Part shown: piece after piece, positions 1-9,025 of the stretch | Layout of the letters: every line of letters starts with the position of its first letter | Numbering within the stretch: position 1 is the first letter of the stretch | Source: Akkermansia muciniphila | GTDB lineage: Bacteria > Pseudomonadota > Gammaproteobacteria > Burkholderiales > Burkholderiaceae_C | Direction: 5' to 3' | DNA: 64,000 nt | Assembly: GCA_943331105.2 (NCBI GenBank) | Contig: CALQKH020000015.1 | Location: 31,017 to 95,016 of the forward strand | Position numbers and translations under genes: made by a program | The notes under the pieces: model-generated | The model's input: the letters and a program-made list of their open reading frames with translations, nothing else | What the model was told of the DNA's origin: nothing | The model's database searches: none

Positions 1-2239
1 CACTGAACAAGGCACACGAAAAGTCCAAACGTTCCTTGATGTTGACCGAGTAGGCTGTGTTTTGCAGCTGCAATCCCATTTGCTCGGCGATGTTCATGAA
101 CAGGTTGTTGAACACCTCCAAAAGCACCGGGTCGGCCTGCGTGCCTGCGGCATGCTGCACCGCGCGCGCCTGCACGCGCACCAGCAGCAAGTGGTCCAGC
201 GCGGTCAGTCGCGCTTGCCAGCCGGGCTCCACCACGGTGGTGGCATTTTTCTCGGCAATGATGGCCGGGCCGTCGATCACATCCCCCGGGCGCATGTCTT
301 CGCGCACCACCAGCGCAGCGTCCATCCACTCGGCCACGCCTTGCACGTTGGCGGCATACACACGCACCGTGTCACGGCGCGGCACTTCGCGCTCAGGGTG
401 CAGGGCATGGACGGCTTCTTCGGGTGCGTCGCCAGACAGCACGGCTTCGACCGATACGGCTTCAACCACCAAGGCTTTGCCCTGCATCAAAAAGGCAAAC
501 CGCTGGCGATACGCCGCTTCAAAACCCGCCACCAACTGGGCCTGATCACCCCAAGCCACCACCAGCGCCGAATCGGTGCCTTCGTAGCGCAGGTGCACAC
601 GTTGGCGCAGCTCGATGCGCTCGGCGTTGGCCACGTCCCCGCCCATTTGCGCCAGCAAAGCCTGACGGGTGGATTCGCCCAAAGACTGCAAGCGCTCGGC
701 CATCAAAGGCATGGCGGCCGCATCCAGTCGCCGCTCCATGCTTTCCTCACGCATCACGTTTTGGTCGGCCAAGCCCATGCCATAAGCCGAGAGCACGCCC
801 GCCAGCGGGTGCACCATCACTTGCGACATGCCCAGCGCATCGGCCACCAAACAAGCATGCTGCCCGCCCGCGCCGCCAAAGCACTGCAGGGTGTAACGCG
901 TCACATCGTAGCCCCGTGCCACTGAAATTTTCTTGATCGCGTTGGCCATCTGCTGCACTGCGATCTGGATGAACCCGTGCGCCACGTCTTCGGCTGCGCG
1001 CCCGGTCTGCACGGCCAGTTTTTGGAAGTGCCCATGCACCACCTCAGCGTCCAGCGGCTGGTCTGCGTCCGGCCCAAACACCGAAGGGAAAAACTTCGGT
1101 TGCACCTTGCCCACCATCACGTTGGCATCGGTCACAGCCAGCGGCCCACCCCGGCGGTAACTGGCCGGGCCCGGGTTGGCCCCCGCGCTTTGCGGGCCGA
1201 CGCGAAAACGCGCACCGTCGTAGGCCAGCAGCGATCCACCACCTGCCGCCACGGTGTGGATGCTCATCATGGGCGCGCGCATGCGCACACCGGCCACCTG
1301 GGTTTCAAACTCGCGCTCGAACTGCCCGGCAAAGTGCGACACATCGGTGGATGTGCCTCCCATGTCAAAACCAATCACTTTGTCGTGCCCCGCCAATTGG
1401 GCCGTGCGGGCCATGCCCACAATGCCACCGGCCGGGCCACTCAAGATGGCGTCTTTGCCTGCAAACACTTGCGCGTCAGTCAGGCCGCCCGAAGACTGCA
1501 TGAACATCAGTTTCACGCCCGGCATCTCACTGGCCACTTGGTCCACATAACGGCGCAAGATGGGTGACAAATACGCATCGACCACCGTGGTGTCACCCCG
1601 GCTGACCAGTTTCATCATCGGGCTGGTCTGGTGCGAGGTACTGATTTGCGTGAAACCCACTTCACGCGCCAAACGCGCGGCCGCTTGCTCGTGGGCTGTG
1701 TGACGCCAGCCGTGCATAAAAACCACCGCCACTGAGCGTACGCCTTGCGCATGCACATTCACCAATTGGCTGCGCAAATGCACCTCATCGAGTGATTGCA
1801 AGACCTCACCCTCCACCGTCACGCGTTCGTGTGCCTCCACCACGGCGCTGTACAACAGCTCGGGCAACACAATTTGGCGGTCAAACAAACGCGGGCGGTT
1901 TTGGTAAGCGATGCGCAACGCATCGCCAAAGCCCTGCGTGGTCACCAGCAGTGTCGCTTCGCCTTTGCGCTCCAGCAGCGCATTGGTGGCCACCGTGGTG
2001 CCCATCTTCACGCACTCGACCTGCTCGGGCGTGACCGGCTCGCCAGGCTTCAAGCCCAGCAAATGGCGAATGCCCGCCACCGCTGCGTCCCGGTACTGCT
2101 CTGGGTTTTCGCTCAGCAATTTGTGCGTGACCAGACTGCCATCGGGGCGCTTGCCCACCACATCAGTAAAGGTGCCGCCCCGGTCGATCCAGAATTGCCA
2201 ACGGTTTGGACCAGCGGATGTGATGTGGGATTCGGTCAT
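1..2239 (-). CDS. 5-oxoprolinase / hydantoinase A+B fusion, 3' end outside window
   Basis: ATP-dependent opening of 5-oxo-L-proline (pyroglutamate) to L-glutamate in the cytoplasm, or hydrolysis of a related hydantoin. The N-terminus (residues 13-25, [13 protein letters not shown]) is the actin-like nucleotide-binding start typical of OPLAH proteins. About 690 residues of hydantoinase A are followed in the same frame by the beginning of a hydantoinase B domain (near position 1-120: [16 protein letters not shown] then the stretch [17 protein letters not shown]), so both halves are fused as in the roughly 1,200-residue 5-oxoprolinases. The gene runs off the left edge after 746 codons. The start is ATG at 2239, 34 nt behind the regulator stop, suggesting one transcript. 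The opposite-strand TRAP genes may import its substrate. The family is certain; the exact lactam is inferred. Confidence 0.9.
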   Translation of the reverse strand, partial: MTESHITSAGPNRWQFWIDRGGTFTDVVGKRPDGSLVTHKLLSENPEQYRDAAVAGIRHLLGLKPGEPVTPEQVECVKMGTTVATNALLERKGEATLLVTTQGFGDALRIAYQNRPRLFDRQIVLPELLYSAVVEAHERVTVEGEVLQSLDEVHLRSQLVNVHAQGVRSVAVVFMHGWRHTAHEQAAARLAREVGFTQISTSHQTSPMMKLVSRGDTTVVDAYLSPILRRYVDQVASEMPGVKLMFMQSSGGLTDAQVFAGKDAILSGPAGGIVGMARTAQLAGHDKVIGFDMGGTSTDVSHFAGQFEREFETQVAGVRMRAPMMSIHTVAAGGGSLLAYDGARFRVGPQSAGANPGPASYRRGGPLAVTDANVMVGKVQPKFFPSVFGPDADQPLDAEVVHGHFQKLAVQTGRAAEDVAHGFIQIAVQQMANAIKKISVARGYDVTRYTLQCFGGAGGQHACLVADALGMSQVMVHPLAGVLSAYGMGLADQNVMREESMERRLDAAAMPLMAERLQSLGESTRQALLAQMGGDVANAERIELRQRVHLRYEGTDSALVVAWGDQAQLVAGFEAAYRQRFAFLMQGKALVVEAVSVEAVLSGDAPEEAVHALHPEREVPRRDTVRVYAANVQGVAEWMDAALVVREDMRPGDVIDGPAIIAEKNATTVVEPGWQARLTALDHLLLVRVQARAVQHAAGTQADPVLLEVFNNLFMNIAEQMGLQLQNTAYSVNIKERLDFSCALFS

Positions 2240-2273
2240 AGGACGTTCAACAATCAGAATTCAAAAATCAAGA

Positions 2274-2825
2274 TCACAAAGAGGCCGCCGCACGCGCAGC
2301 CTGGTCGTACATGCCGGAGAGCACGCGCAGCAACCGGGCCAACTCACCAATGTCTCGGTTCAGGCCATCGTCGGCTTTGAGCGCATCTATCAAACAGCTC
2401 TCCCGGATCTCGCGGTAGCGCTGCACATAGGCGCGGCCTTCATCGGTGGCCGCATAGGTCACGTCTTTGCCGTTTTTTTGTGACACCACCACGCCAAGGC
2501 CTTGCAGCTTTTTCAGGGCGTAGTTCACCAAATGTGTGTCTTCGATGTTCATGATGAAACAGATGTCGGCCAGGCGCTTGTCGCGGGCCCGGTGTGTCAC
2601 ATGGTGCAACACCAGCACATCCAGCGGCGTCAAATCCTTCAGCCCGGCGGCAGCCATGCAGTGGATGATCCAGCGGTGAAAGGCGTTGCCCGCCACGATC
2701 AAGCCGAATTCGAACTCGCTCATCTCAGCGCTGTCGGGCGAGACCAGGTGAGCCGAGGACACGATGGGGCTGGTGACAAGGGGTGCGCAGGGCGCCGACA
2801 TGCTGAGGGAATTTTTGCGTGGCAT
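2274..2825 (-). CDS. winged-helix (MarR-like) transcriptional regulator
   Basis: Predicted 183-residue DNA-binding protein with a winged-helix core (about residues 55-135: LTPLDVLVLHHV, then a recognition region around ADICFIMNIEDTHLVNYALKKL) followed by a C-terminal helical part ending YDQAARAAASL. I recognise the betaproteobacterial winged-helix family often found beside hydantoinase/oxoprolinase genes; no ligand is known to me. The start at 2825 is not firm: two nearby ATGs (2834, 2825) both have weak ribosome sites, and the conserved domain begins around residue 35. It precedes the oxoprolinase gene on the same strand and lies divergent to a TRAP operon. A tandem 11-bp repeat sits upstream, a likely operator through which it controls one or both directions. 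Confidence 0.8.
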   Translation of the reverse strand: MPRKNSLSMSAPCAPLVTSPIVSSAHLVSPDSAEMSEFEFGLIVAGNAFHRWIIHCMAAAGLKDLTPLDVLVLHHVTHRARDKRLADICFIMNIEDTHLVNYALKKLQGLGVVVSQKNGKDVTYAATDEGRAYVQRYREIRESCLIDALKADDGLNRDIGELARLLRVLSGMYDQAARAAASL

Positions 2826-2869
2826 GGATTCCATCACGTTGAAAAAGATGAGAAAGTCTATGTCCGTTA

Positions 2870-2894
2870 CCAACAATTTGCCAACAATTTGTTG
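2870..2894. promoter_or_regulatory. tandem 11-bp repeat with palindrome, putative operator
   Basis: CCAACAATTTG occurs twice back to back (2870-2880 and 2881-2891). The second copy extends into a perfect 13-bp palindrome, CAACAATTTGTTG (2882-2894). It overlaps TTGACA (2892-2897), a good -35 hexamer for the rightward TRAP operon, although the matching -10 is poor. The position between the regulator and TRAP genes suits a repressor site. Confidence 0.55.
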
Positions 2895-3039
2895 ACATTA
2901 AGGGAAAACACCGAGCACAAATCGGCACCAGCATGCCTACAGTGGTCATCTGACAGATGCACCCGATGCGCGCGTGAAGCGGGCACCTTTCTTGCACTGC
3001 CCAGTGAACCGTTCATCACCATCTTGTACAGGAGTTCTC

Positions 3040-4014
3040 ATGCAACGTCGCGCCCTTCACCTCAGCCTGCTGGCTGGCCTGCTCGCTGTTTCCGGCTTCG
3101 TGTCGGCCCAAACCAAGTGGGACCTGCCCGCAGCCTACCCGGCCACCAACTTCCACACGGTCAACATGACCCAGTTTGCGGCCGATGTCGACAAGGCCAC
3201 AGCGGGCAAGCTGAAAATCACGGTCCATGCCAACGCCTCGCTGTTCAAGGCGCCCGAGATCAAGCGCGCTGTGCAAGGCGGGCAAGCCCAATTGGGCGAA
3301 ATTTTGCTGGTCAACTTCCAGAACGAATGGCAACCCTTTGGTGCGGACGGCCTGCCCTTTTTGGCTGACAGCTACGACGAGTCCATGAAACTTTACAGGG
3401 CGCAAAAGCCATTGCTGGAAAAGAAACTGGCCGAGCAGGGCATGATGCTCTTGTATTCGGTGGCTTGGCCACCTCAAGGCATTTACAGCAAAAAGCCCCT
3501 CAACAGCGTCGCCGATTTGAAGGGCATCAAGTGGCGTGCCTACAGCCCCACAACCGCGAGGATCGCGGAACTGATCGGTGCTCAACCAGTGACGGTTCAA
3601 GCCGCAGAGTTTTCGCAAGCCTTGGCCACGGGCGTAGTCGAGTCGACCATGACATCGGGCGCCACCGGCGTGGACAGCAAGCTGTTCGAGCACCTCAAGT
3701 TCTATTACGACGTGCAAGCTTGGTTGCCCAAGAACGCGGTGATCGCCAACAAGAAAGCCTTTGACGCACTGGACAAGCCCACGCAGGACGCTTTGCTCAA
3801 AGCGGCTGCTGCAGCTGAAACCAGGGGCTGGACCGAATCACGCAAGGTCAACACCACCACACTGGAAACCCTCAAGGCCAATGGCATGACGGTGGCCCCT
3901 CCGTCGGCGCAACTCAAAGCCGACATGAAAAAAGTGGGCGACACCATCATGAAAGAGTGGCTTGAGAAGTCCGGTGCCGAAGGCAAAGCCATCGTCGACG
4001 CTTTCAACCGCTGA
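3040..4014 (+). CDS. TRAP transporter substrate-binding protein (DctP family)
   Basis: Periplasmic binding protein of 324 residues that would capture an organic anion for the DctQM permease encoded just downstream. A Sec signal peptide covers residues 1-23 (MQRRALHLSLLAGLLAVSGF, cleavage near VSA/QT). The DctP fold is shown by the segment KGIKWRAYSPTTARI (conserved ligand-binding Arg region) and the ADLKGIKW and QALATGVVESTMTS blocks. ATG at 3040 is preferred over an upstream ATG at 2974 because AGGAG (3030-3034) is correctly spaced and the signal peptide then begins cleanly. The stop is 4 nt before dctQ. Some Bordetella DctP proteins bind pyroglutamate, which would fit the neighbouring 5-oxoprolinase; the ligand here is inferred. 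Confidence 0.9.
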   Translation: MQRRALHLSLLAGLLAVSGFVSAQTKWDLPAAYPATNFHTVNMTQFAADVDKATAGKLKITVHANASLFKAPEIKRAVQGGQAQLGEILLVNFQNEWQPFGADGLPFLADSYDESMKLYRAQKPLLEKKLAEQGMMLLYSVAWPPQGIYSKKPLNSVADLKGIKWRAYSPTTARIAELIGAQPVTVQAAEFSQALATGVVESTMTSGATGVDSKLFEHLKFYYDVQAWLPKNAVIANKKAFDALDKPTQDALLKAAAAAETRGWTESRKVNTTTLETLKANGMTVAPPSAQLKADMKKVGDTIMKEWLEKSGAEGKAIVDAFNR

Positions 4015-4018
4015 TGGC

Positions 4019-4528
4019 ATGAGAAGACTGCTCAACGCCATTTATGACAGCAGCGCTGCCTTGGCAGCGCTGTGCATGTGCGGCCTGCTGTTCATGGTGC
4101 TGTTGTCGGTCTTGAGTCGGCAGTTCCATGTCCATGTGCCCGGCACCGATGCCTATGCCGGTTACCTGATGGCAGGTGCTGGCTTTTTGGCGCTGGCACA
4201 CACCTTGAAGCGGGGCGAACACATCCGCGTCACCTTGGTGCTGGGCTTGTTCAAGGGCACTGCCCGACGGAGCTTCGAGATCTTCAGTTTAGGCCTGGCC
4301 AGCTTGCTGGCGGGTCTGTTTGCTTTCTACAGTTGCCGCCTGGTATGGCAATCCATTGAGTTTCACGACATATCAACCGGCAACGATGCCACGCCGATGT
4401 GGATCCCCCAGTTGGTCATGGCATTGGGCACTGTGATTTTTGCTTTGGCCTTTGTCGATGAACTGGTGCTCGAAATCCGAGGACTGCGCACCGCCCCTGA
4501 CAGCGGCGAGATGCTGCGCAACGAATGA
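4019..4528 (+). CDS. TRAP transporter small permease (DctQ)
   Basis: Inner-membrane subunit of 169 residues with four predicted transmembrane segments (approximately residues 10-32, 50-68, 90-112 and 130-150), the usual DctQ layout. It joins the binding protein encoded upstream to the large DctM subunit downstream in a Na+-driven organic acid importer. An in-frame ATG exists at 3962 but lies inside dctP; ATG at 4019 follows the dctP stop by 4 nt and starts the hydrophobic pattern properly. Gene order P-Q-M with 4- and 6-nt gaps shows one operon. Confidence 0.88.
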   Translation: MRRLLNAIYDSSAALAALCMCGLLFMVLLSVLSRQFHVHVPGTDAYAGYLMAGAGFLALAHTLKRGEHIRVTLVLGLFKGTARRSFEIFSLGLASLLAGLFAFYSCRLVWQSIEFHDISTGNDATPMWIPQLVMALGTVIFALAFVDELVLEIRGLRTAPDSGEMLRNE

Positions 4529-4534
4529 CCTGCC

Positions 4535-5836
4535 ATGAATGACATGATGATCACAGGACTTTTGGTCCTGACCTTGTTTTTGATTTTAGGCAGTGGGGTG
4601 TGGATTGGTCTCACGCTGTCTGGCGTGGCTTGGGTCGGCATGCAAATGTTCTCCGCCAGACCCGCCGGTGACGCCATGGCCATGACCATCTGGGGTTCGG
4701 CCTCCAGTTGGACTTTGACGGCCTTGCCACTGTTCATCTGGATGGGCGAAATTCTGTTTCGCACGCGTCTCAGCCAAGACATGTTCAAGGGCCTGGCGCC
4801 CTGGATGCAGGCACTGCCCGGACGCTTGCTGCACACCAATGTGGTGGGCTGCGCCATCTTTGCGGCTGTTTCAGGGTCGAGTGCAGCCACTTGCGCCACG
4901 ATCGGCAAAATGACCCTGCCTGAGCTGCAAAGACGCGGCTACCCCGAGAACATGGTCATCGGCACTTTGTCGGGTTCAGGCACGTTGGGCCTGCTCATCC
5001 CGCCATCCATCATCATGATCGTGTATGGCGTGGCGGCCGACGTGTCGATTGCCCAACTGTTCATTGCTGGGGTCTTGCCCGGCTTGCTGCTGGCCGGGTT
5101 ATTTTCGGGCTACATCATTTTTTGGTCCTTGCGCCACCCAGACCAAATCCCACCCCGTGACGCCCCCATGAGTTTCATGCAAAAGCTGGAGGCCTCGAGC
5201 AGCCTGATCCCGGTCGTCTTGCTGATAGCGGCGGTTTTGGGCTCGATTTACACCGGTTTTGCCACGGCCACCGAAGCGGCCGCAGTGGGGGTGGTGGGAT
5301 CTTTGGTTTTATCCACGCTTCAAGGCACCATGAGTTGGTCGGTGTTCAAACAGGCCTTGATGGGGGCCACGCGTCTTTACTGCATGATCGCATTGATCTT
5401 GGCAGGGGCCGCATTTCTGACCTTGTCCATGGGCTACATAGGTCTGCCGCGCCACCTGGCCGAATGGATCGGTGGCTTGGGCCTCAGCCCTTTCGCCCTC
5501 ATCATGGCCTTGATGGTGTTTTTCATCCTCTTGGGTTGCTTTTTGGACGGCATCTCGATGGTGGTGCTGACCATGGGCGTACTCATGCCGACAGTCCAAA
5601 AAGCGGGCATTGATCCCATCTGGTTTGGCATCTTTGTGGTGTTTGTGGTCGAGATGGCCCAGATCACGCCACCAGTGGGCTTCAACCTGTTTGTGCTGCA
5701 GGGCATGACGGGTAAGCAACTGCCCTACATCGCACGCGTGTCGATGCCCATGTTCTTCCTCATGGTGGGCGCGGTGTTGCTGATTTACTTTGTGCCGGGC
5801 ATCGTGACCTGGCTGCCCACCCAGATGAAACTCTGA
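4535..5836 (+). CDS. TRAP transporter large permease (DctM)
   Basis: Large inner-membrane subunit of 433 residues, the standard DctM length, with about 12 hydrophobic segments. Family-typical stretches include VSGSSAATCATIGKMTLPEL, GSGTLGLLIPPSIIMIVYGV, FATATEAAAVGVVGSLV and the C-terminal AQITPPVGFNLFVLQGMTG. It forms the translocation channel, driven by a sodium gradient and fed by the DctP protein of the same operon. The gene is followed by a strong hairpin terminator, so the operon ends here and contains no enzyme gene. The partner enzyme is probably the divergent 5-oxoprolinase. Confidence 0.92.
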   Translation: MNDMMITGLLVLTLFLILGSGVWIGLTLSGVAWVGMQMFSARPAGDAMAMTIWGSASSWTLTALPLFIWMGEILFRTRLSQDMFKGLAPWMQALPGRLLHTNVVGCAIFAAVSGSSAATCATIGKMTLPELQRRGYPENMVIGTLSGSGTLGLLIPPSIIMIVYGVAADVSIAQLFIAGVLPGLLLAGLFSGYIIFWSLRHPDQIPPRDAPMSFMQKLEASSSLIPVVLLIAAVLGSIYTGFATATEAAAVGVVGSLVLSTLQGTMSWSVFKQALMGATRLYCMIALILAGAAFLTLSMGYIGLPRHLAEWIGGLGLSPFALIMALMVFFILLGCFLDGISMVVLTMGVLMPTVQKAGIDPIWFGIFVVFVVEMAQITPPVGFNLFVLQGMTGKQLPYIARVSMPMFFLMVGAVLLIYFVPGIVTWLPTQMKL

Positions 5837-5865
5837 GCGTCAAGGTCGGTTCATCCCCTATGATT

Positions 5866-5897
5866 CAACCCGTCCCCAAAGGACGGGTTGTTCATTT
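5866..5897 (+). terminator. intrinsic terminator of the first TRAP operon
   Basis: A perfect 10-bp stem, CAACCCGTCC (5866-5875) and GGACGGGTTG (5881-5890) with loop CCAAA, is followed by a T-rich tail TTCATTT. It lies 30 nt after the dctM stop and just before rdgC. Confidence 0.8.
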
Positions 5898-5915
5898 GGG
5901 CAGTAAGGATTGTTT

Positions 5916-6854
5916 GTGTTCAAAAATGTGATGGTTTACCGCATCGGCGAGGGCTTTGCGCCCACTTTGGCCGATGTGCAGGCGGCACTCGCGCCGATGC
6001 AGTTTGTGGCATGTGGCGCCAGCCAAGACAAGTCGATTGGCTGGGTCCCGCCCCGGAGCGAAGCCCACGGGCCCTTGGTTGAATCGGTCTCGGGCCAATG
6101 GATCATGAAACTCATGATCGAATCCAAAGCCGTACCCGGCAATGTGGTGCGGCGCAAAGCCGATGAGCGCATTGCCGAAATCGAGGCAGCCACAGGCCGC
6201 AAGCCTGGCAAAAAAGAAAAACGCGAGCTGATGGACGACGTGCTGCTGTCGCTGTTGCCGCAGGCCTTTGCCCGCGAATCGACCGTGCTGGTGTGGATGG
6301 ACCTGGAAAACCGCCGACTGGTGCTGAGCGCAGGCAGTCAAGGCAAGGCCGACGAGGTCATGTCGGCGCTGATGAATGTGATGGGCGGCTTGTCGGTGTC
6401 GCTGATCCAGACCGAGACCTCTCCCCAAGCAGCCATGACGCAGTGGCTGCTGGCGCCCACATCCGACGAATGGCCAGCAGACCTCACGGTGGAGCGCGAA
6501 ACCGTGCTCAAGTCCAGCGGAGAAGACGCAGCCAGTGTGCGCTTCACCCGCCACCACCTGGCCAATGACGATGTGCGCAAACACGTACTAGAAGGTAAGC
6601 TGCCTACCCAACTGGCCCTCAGCTGGGACGGCCGCGTGGCCTTTGTGCTGACCGACACCCTGCAGCTGAAAAAAGTGCAGTACTTAGACGGTGTGATGGA
6701 CGAGTCGGGCACCGACAAGAATGAAGACCGGTTTGACGCCGATGTGGCCCTGTCCACAGGCTTGCTGGGGCCGCTGATCGACAGCCTGATCGCCGCCCTG
6801 GGCGGCGAGATGCAACTGGGCGCAGCGGCTGCCGACGAAGATCCGCCGTTTTAA
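5916..6854 (+). CDS. rdgC: recombination-associated protein RdgC
   Basis: Nucleoid-associated ring-forming DNA-binding protein of about 312 residues that modulates RecA activity. It aligns with E. coli RdgC from the first residues (FKNVMVYRIGEG, then GWVPPR). A TTG codon at 5910 would align exactly with the E. coli start, but the only good ribosome site, AAGGA (5905-5909), touches that codon. GTG at 5916 stands 6 nt behind it and gives MFKNVMVYR, so I chose GTG. The gene stands alone after the TRAP terminator and is followed 34 nt later by crcB. An internal segment (6162-6325) reappears 2.7 kb downstream fused to a second crcB. Confidence 0.92.
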   Translation: MFKNVMVYRIGEGFAPTLADVQAALAPMQFVACGASQDKSIGWVPPRSEAHGPLVESVSGQWIMKLMIESKAVPGNVVRRKADERIAEIEAATGRKPGKKEKRELMDDVLLSLLPQAFARESTVLVWMDLENRRLVLSAGSQGKADEVMSALMNVMGGLSVSLIQTETSPQAAMTQWLLAPTSDEWPADLTVERETVLKSSGEDAASVRFTRHHLANDDVRKHVLEGKLPTQLALSWDGRVAFVLTDTLQLKKVQYLDGVMDESGTDKNEDRFDADVALSTGLLGPLIDSLIAALGGEMQLGAAAADEDPPF

Positions 6855-6888
6855 CCGTCGGTAAAACTCCAGCGAAAGGACCCACGCC

Positions 6889-7278
6889 ATGCTCACCGTG
6901 ATCGCCATTTGCATCGGAGCTTGTGTGGGTGCGCTGTCGCGCTGGCAGCTGGGCCTGTGGCTCAACCCCAGCCCTGCAAGCAGCAGCCTCTTGCCCTGGG
7001 GCACGCTGGCGGCCAACTTGATCGGCGGCTACTTGGTGGGCGTGTGCGTCGGGGTGTTCCAGCAACTGCCCGAGCTGGACCCAGTCTGGCGACTGGCCTT
7101 GGTCACGGGATTTTTAGGGGCTCTGACCACCTTCTCCAGCTTTTCTGCCGAAGTCGTGGCCATGCTGCAGCAAGGCCGCTTTGCGCTGGCCGCAGGCACC
7201 GCATCACTTCACCTGTTGGGCTCTCTGGCCCTCACTGTGTTGGGTCTCAAAACCGTAGGTCTGCTCTGGGCGCGGTGA
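6889..7278 (+). CDS. crcB: fluoride exporter CrcB/FluC, copy 1
   Basis: Small four-helix membrane protein (129 residues) that works as a dual-topology dimeric fluoride channel, lowering cytoplasmic fluoride. Family hallmarks are GALSRW near residue 14, GTLAANLIGGYLVG around residues 38-51 with the pore-lining Asn, and GFLGALTTFSSFSAE around 75-90, holding the phenylalanine/threonine track and central Na+ site. GAAAGGA precedes ATG by a proper distance. A nearly identical second copy lies at 9026-9418. I saw no fluoride riboswitch sequence upstream of this gene. Confidence 0.93.
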   Translation: MLTVIAICIGACVGALSRWQLGLWLNPSPASSSLLPWGTLAANLIGGYLVGVCVGVFQQLPELDPVWRLALVTGFLGALTTFSSFSAEVVAMLQQGRFALAAGTASLHLLGSLALTVLGLKTVGLLWAR

Positions 7279-7557
7279 TCCGGAAAACCTTCATTCGTGT
7301 GGAACCGGTTGAAGAGCTTTTAGCCTCTGCGCTTGAAATCTGAGATCCAAACTGACATCTGCTTGGGAAATGTGAGGCGGGTGAGCCGCGACCTTGCCAA
7401 ACAGCCTCTTTCCAGAAGGCCTATTCATCTTGGTCTGAATCGAACGGGACACCTCGGGTGATAGCATATTTGCGGGTGCTGCATGGATATTCATGCATCA
7501 GGTTGGGTGAAGGTCGGGCCGCCTCACCGCACGGCCTTGGCCGTTGGAGTCCTCCTG

Positions 7558-8811
7558 ATGAACCACCCATTCCTGCCCTGGATTGCTGCCGCCATTTTTG
7601 CCTTGGCTGTTCTGCACACTTTCAGCACCAAATACTTTGAACACCTGGCCCACAAGCATCCGCGCCATGCCGGCGTATGGCATCTCTTGGGCGAGGTCGA
7701 AGTGGTGTTTGGCCTGTGGGCCATGGTGCTGGCCATCGCCCTCTTCGCATTGGCGGGCAAGGCGCCCACCCTCGAATACCTCGAATCTCGGAACTTCACT
7801 GAACCGCTCTTTGTATTTGCGATCATGGTGGTGGCAGGCACACGGTCCATCCTGCAGGTCTGCGGCCTGCTCGTGCAGCAAATCGCACGCCTGACGCCAT
7901 GGCCCAAAGCGATGGTCAACTATTTTCTTTTGTTGTCGGTGGTGCCCTTGCTGGGCTCCTTGATCACCGAGCCTGCAGCCATGACATTGGCCGCGCTGAT
8001 GCTGCGTGACTCGGTGTTCTCTGCCAGGGTCAGCGAAAAACTGAAGTACGCCACTCTGGGCGTTCTGTTTGTCAACATCTCGATTGGCGGGACGCTGACT
8101 CCCTTTGCCGCCCCGCCTGTGCTGATGGTTGCGGCCACCTGGCAGTGGGACTTGGCCTTCATGATCCAGACCTTCGGCTGGAAAGCGGCTGTGGCCGTGT
8201 TCGTCAATGCAACCATGGTGACACTGTTGGTGCGGCGTGAACTGTTGGGCTTGGGCGAGCCCACGGCTGCGCGCATGACAGTGCCGCCCATCGTAGTGGC
8301 CGTTCATTTGGCCTTTCTCCTGGGCATTGTTCTTTTTGCCCACCATCCGGTGGTATTCATGGGTCTGCTTTTGTTCTTCATAGGCTACGCAACGGCCTAT
8401 GCCGCACACCAGGACCGTTTGATTCTTCGCGAGGCTTTGTTGGTGGCATTCTTCCTCGGCGGCCTGGTGGTTCTGGGTGGGCAGCAGTCGTGGTGGCTTC
8501 AGCCTCTGCTGATGGGCCTCAGCGCTGATGCCGTTTTTTACGGAGCCACCGCATTGACGGCCATCACCGACAATGCCGCGCTGACCTACCTGGCCTCGCT
8601 GGTACCAGGCTTGAGCGACGAATTCAAGGTGGCCATCGTCGCCGGGGCGGTGACCGGTGGAGGCCTGACCGTGATTGCCAATGCACCCAATCCGGCAGGC
8701 GTGGCCATCCTCAAGGGCAAGTTTGAAGAAGGGGTCGTCAATGCGGGCAAATTGTTACTGGCGGCCCTGCCACCAACTGTTGTCGCTGCGATGGCGTTCC
8801 GGATTCTCTGA
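7558..8811 (+). CDS. putative Na+/H+ antiporter
   Basis: Polytopic inner-membrane protein of 417 residues recognised as the putative Na+/H+ antiporter family (Na_H_antiport_3 type). Characteristic parts are the N-terminal FEHLAHKHPRHAGVWHLLGE, the mid-protein SLITEPAAMTLAALMLRD and the C-terminal AITDNAALTYLASLVPG followed by VTGGGLTVIANAPNPAG, which carries acidic and Asn residues suited to ion exchange. The start ATG at 7558 is preferred over 7483 because GGAG (7546-7549) is properly spaced and the hydrophobic N-terminus begins there. The 279-nt gap before it holds a near-palindrome TGCATGGATATTCATGCA (about 7480-7497) of unknown role. Transport specificity is inferred from family only. Confidence 0.8.
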   Translation: MNHPFLPWIAAAIFALAVLHTFSTKYFEHLAHKHPRHAGVWHLLGEVEVVFGLWAMVLAIALFALAGKAPTLEYLESRNFTEPLFVFAIMVVAGTRSILQVCGLLVQQIARLTPWPKAMVNYFLLLSVVPLLGSLITEPAAMTLAALMLRDSVFSARVSEKLKYATLGVLFVNISIGGTLTPFAAPPVLMVAATWQWDLAFMIQTFGWKAAVAVFVNATMVTLLVRRELLGLGEPTAARMTVPPIVVAVHLAFLLGIVLFAHHPVVFMGLLLFFIGYATAYAAHQDRLILREALLVAFFLGGLVVLGGQQSWWLQPLLMGLSADAVFYGATALTAITDNAALTYLASLVPGLSDEFKVAIVAGAVTGGGLTVIANAPNPAGVAILKGKFEEGVVNAGKLLLAALPPTVVAAMAFRIL

Positions 8812-8866
8812 GACAAATTTTTGGCACTCTGGTGGTGGCTGTTGTCGTGCAGGCCACTGGCGTGAT

Positions 8867-9025
8867 GACGAACGCATCGCCGAGATCGAAGCAGCCACGG
8901 GCCGCAAGCCTGGTAAAAAAGAAAAACGCGAGCTGATGGAAGACGTGCTGCTGTCGCTGTTGCCGCAGGCCTTTGCCCGCCAATCGACCGTGCTGGTGTG
9001 GATGGACCTGGAAAACCGCCGCTTG
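8867..9025 (+). pseudogene. rdgC internal fragment (duplicated remnant)
   Basis: This stretch encodes DERIAEIEAATGRKPGKKEK and onward to ENRRL, matching rdgC residues encoded at 6162-6320 nearly base for base, with the same spacing. It lacks both ends of rdgC and is joined without a gap to a second crcB. The fusion point lies at a short shared GTGCT/ATGCT sequence. It is a decayed copy, not a functional RdgC; an open frame nevertheless runs through the junction. Confidence 0.85.

Noticed and set aside
7279..7557. Possible fluoride riboswitch near the crcB genes
   Set aside because: Paired GC stretches near 7500-7540 drew attention, but the conserved fluoride-aptamer sequences were not recognisable by eye, and the position is after crcB, before the antiporter.
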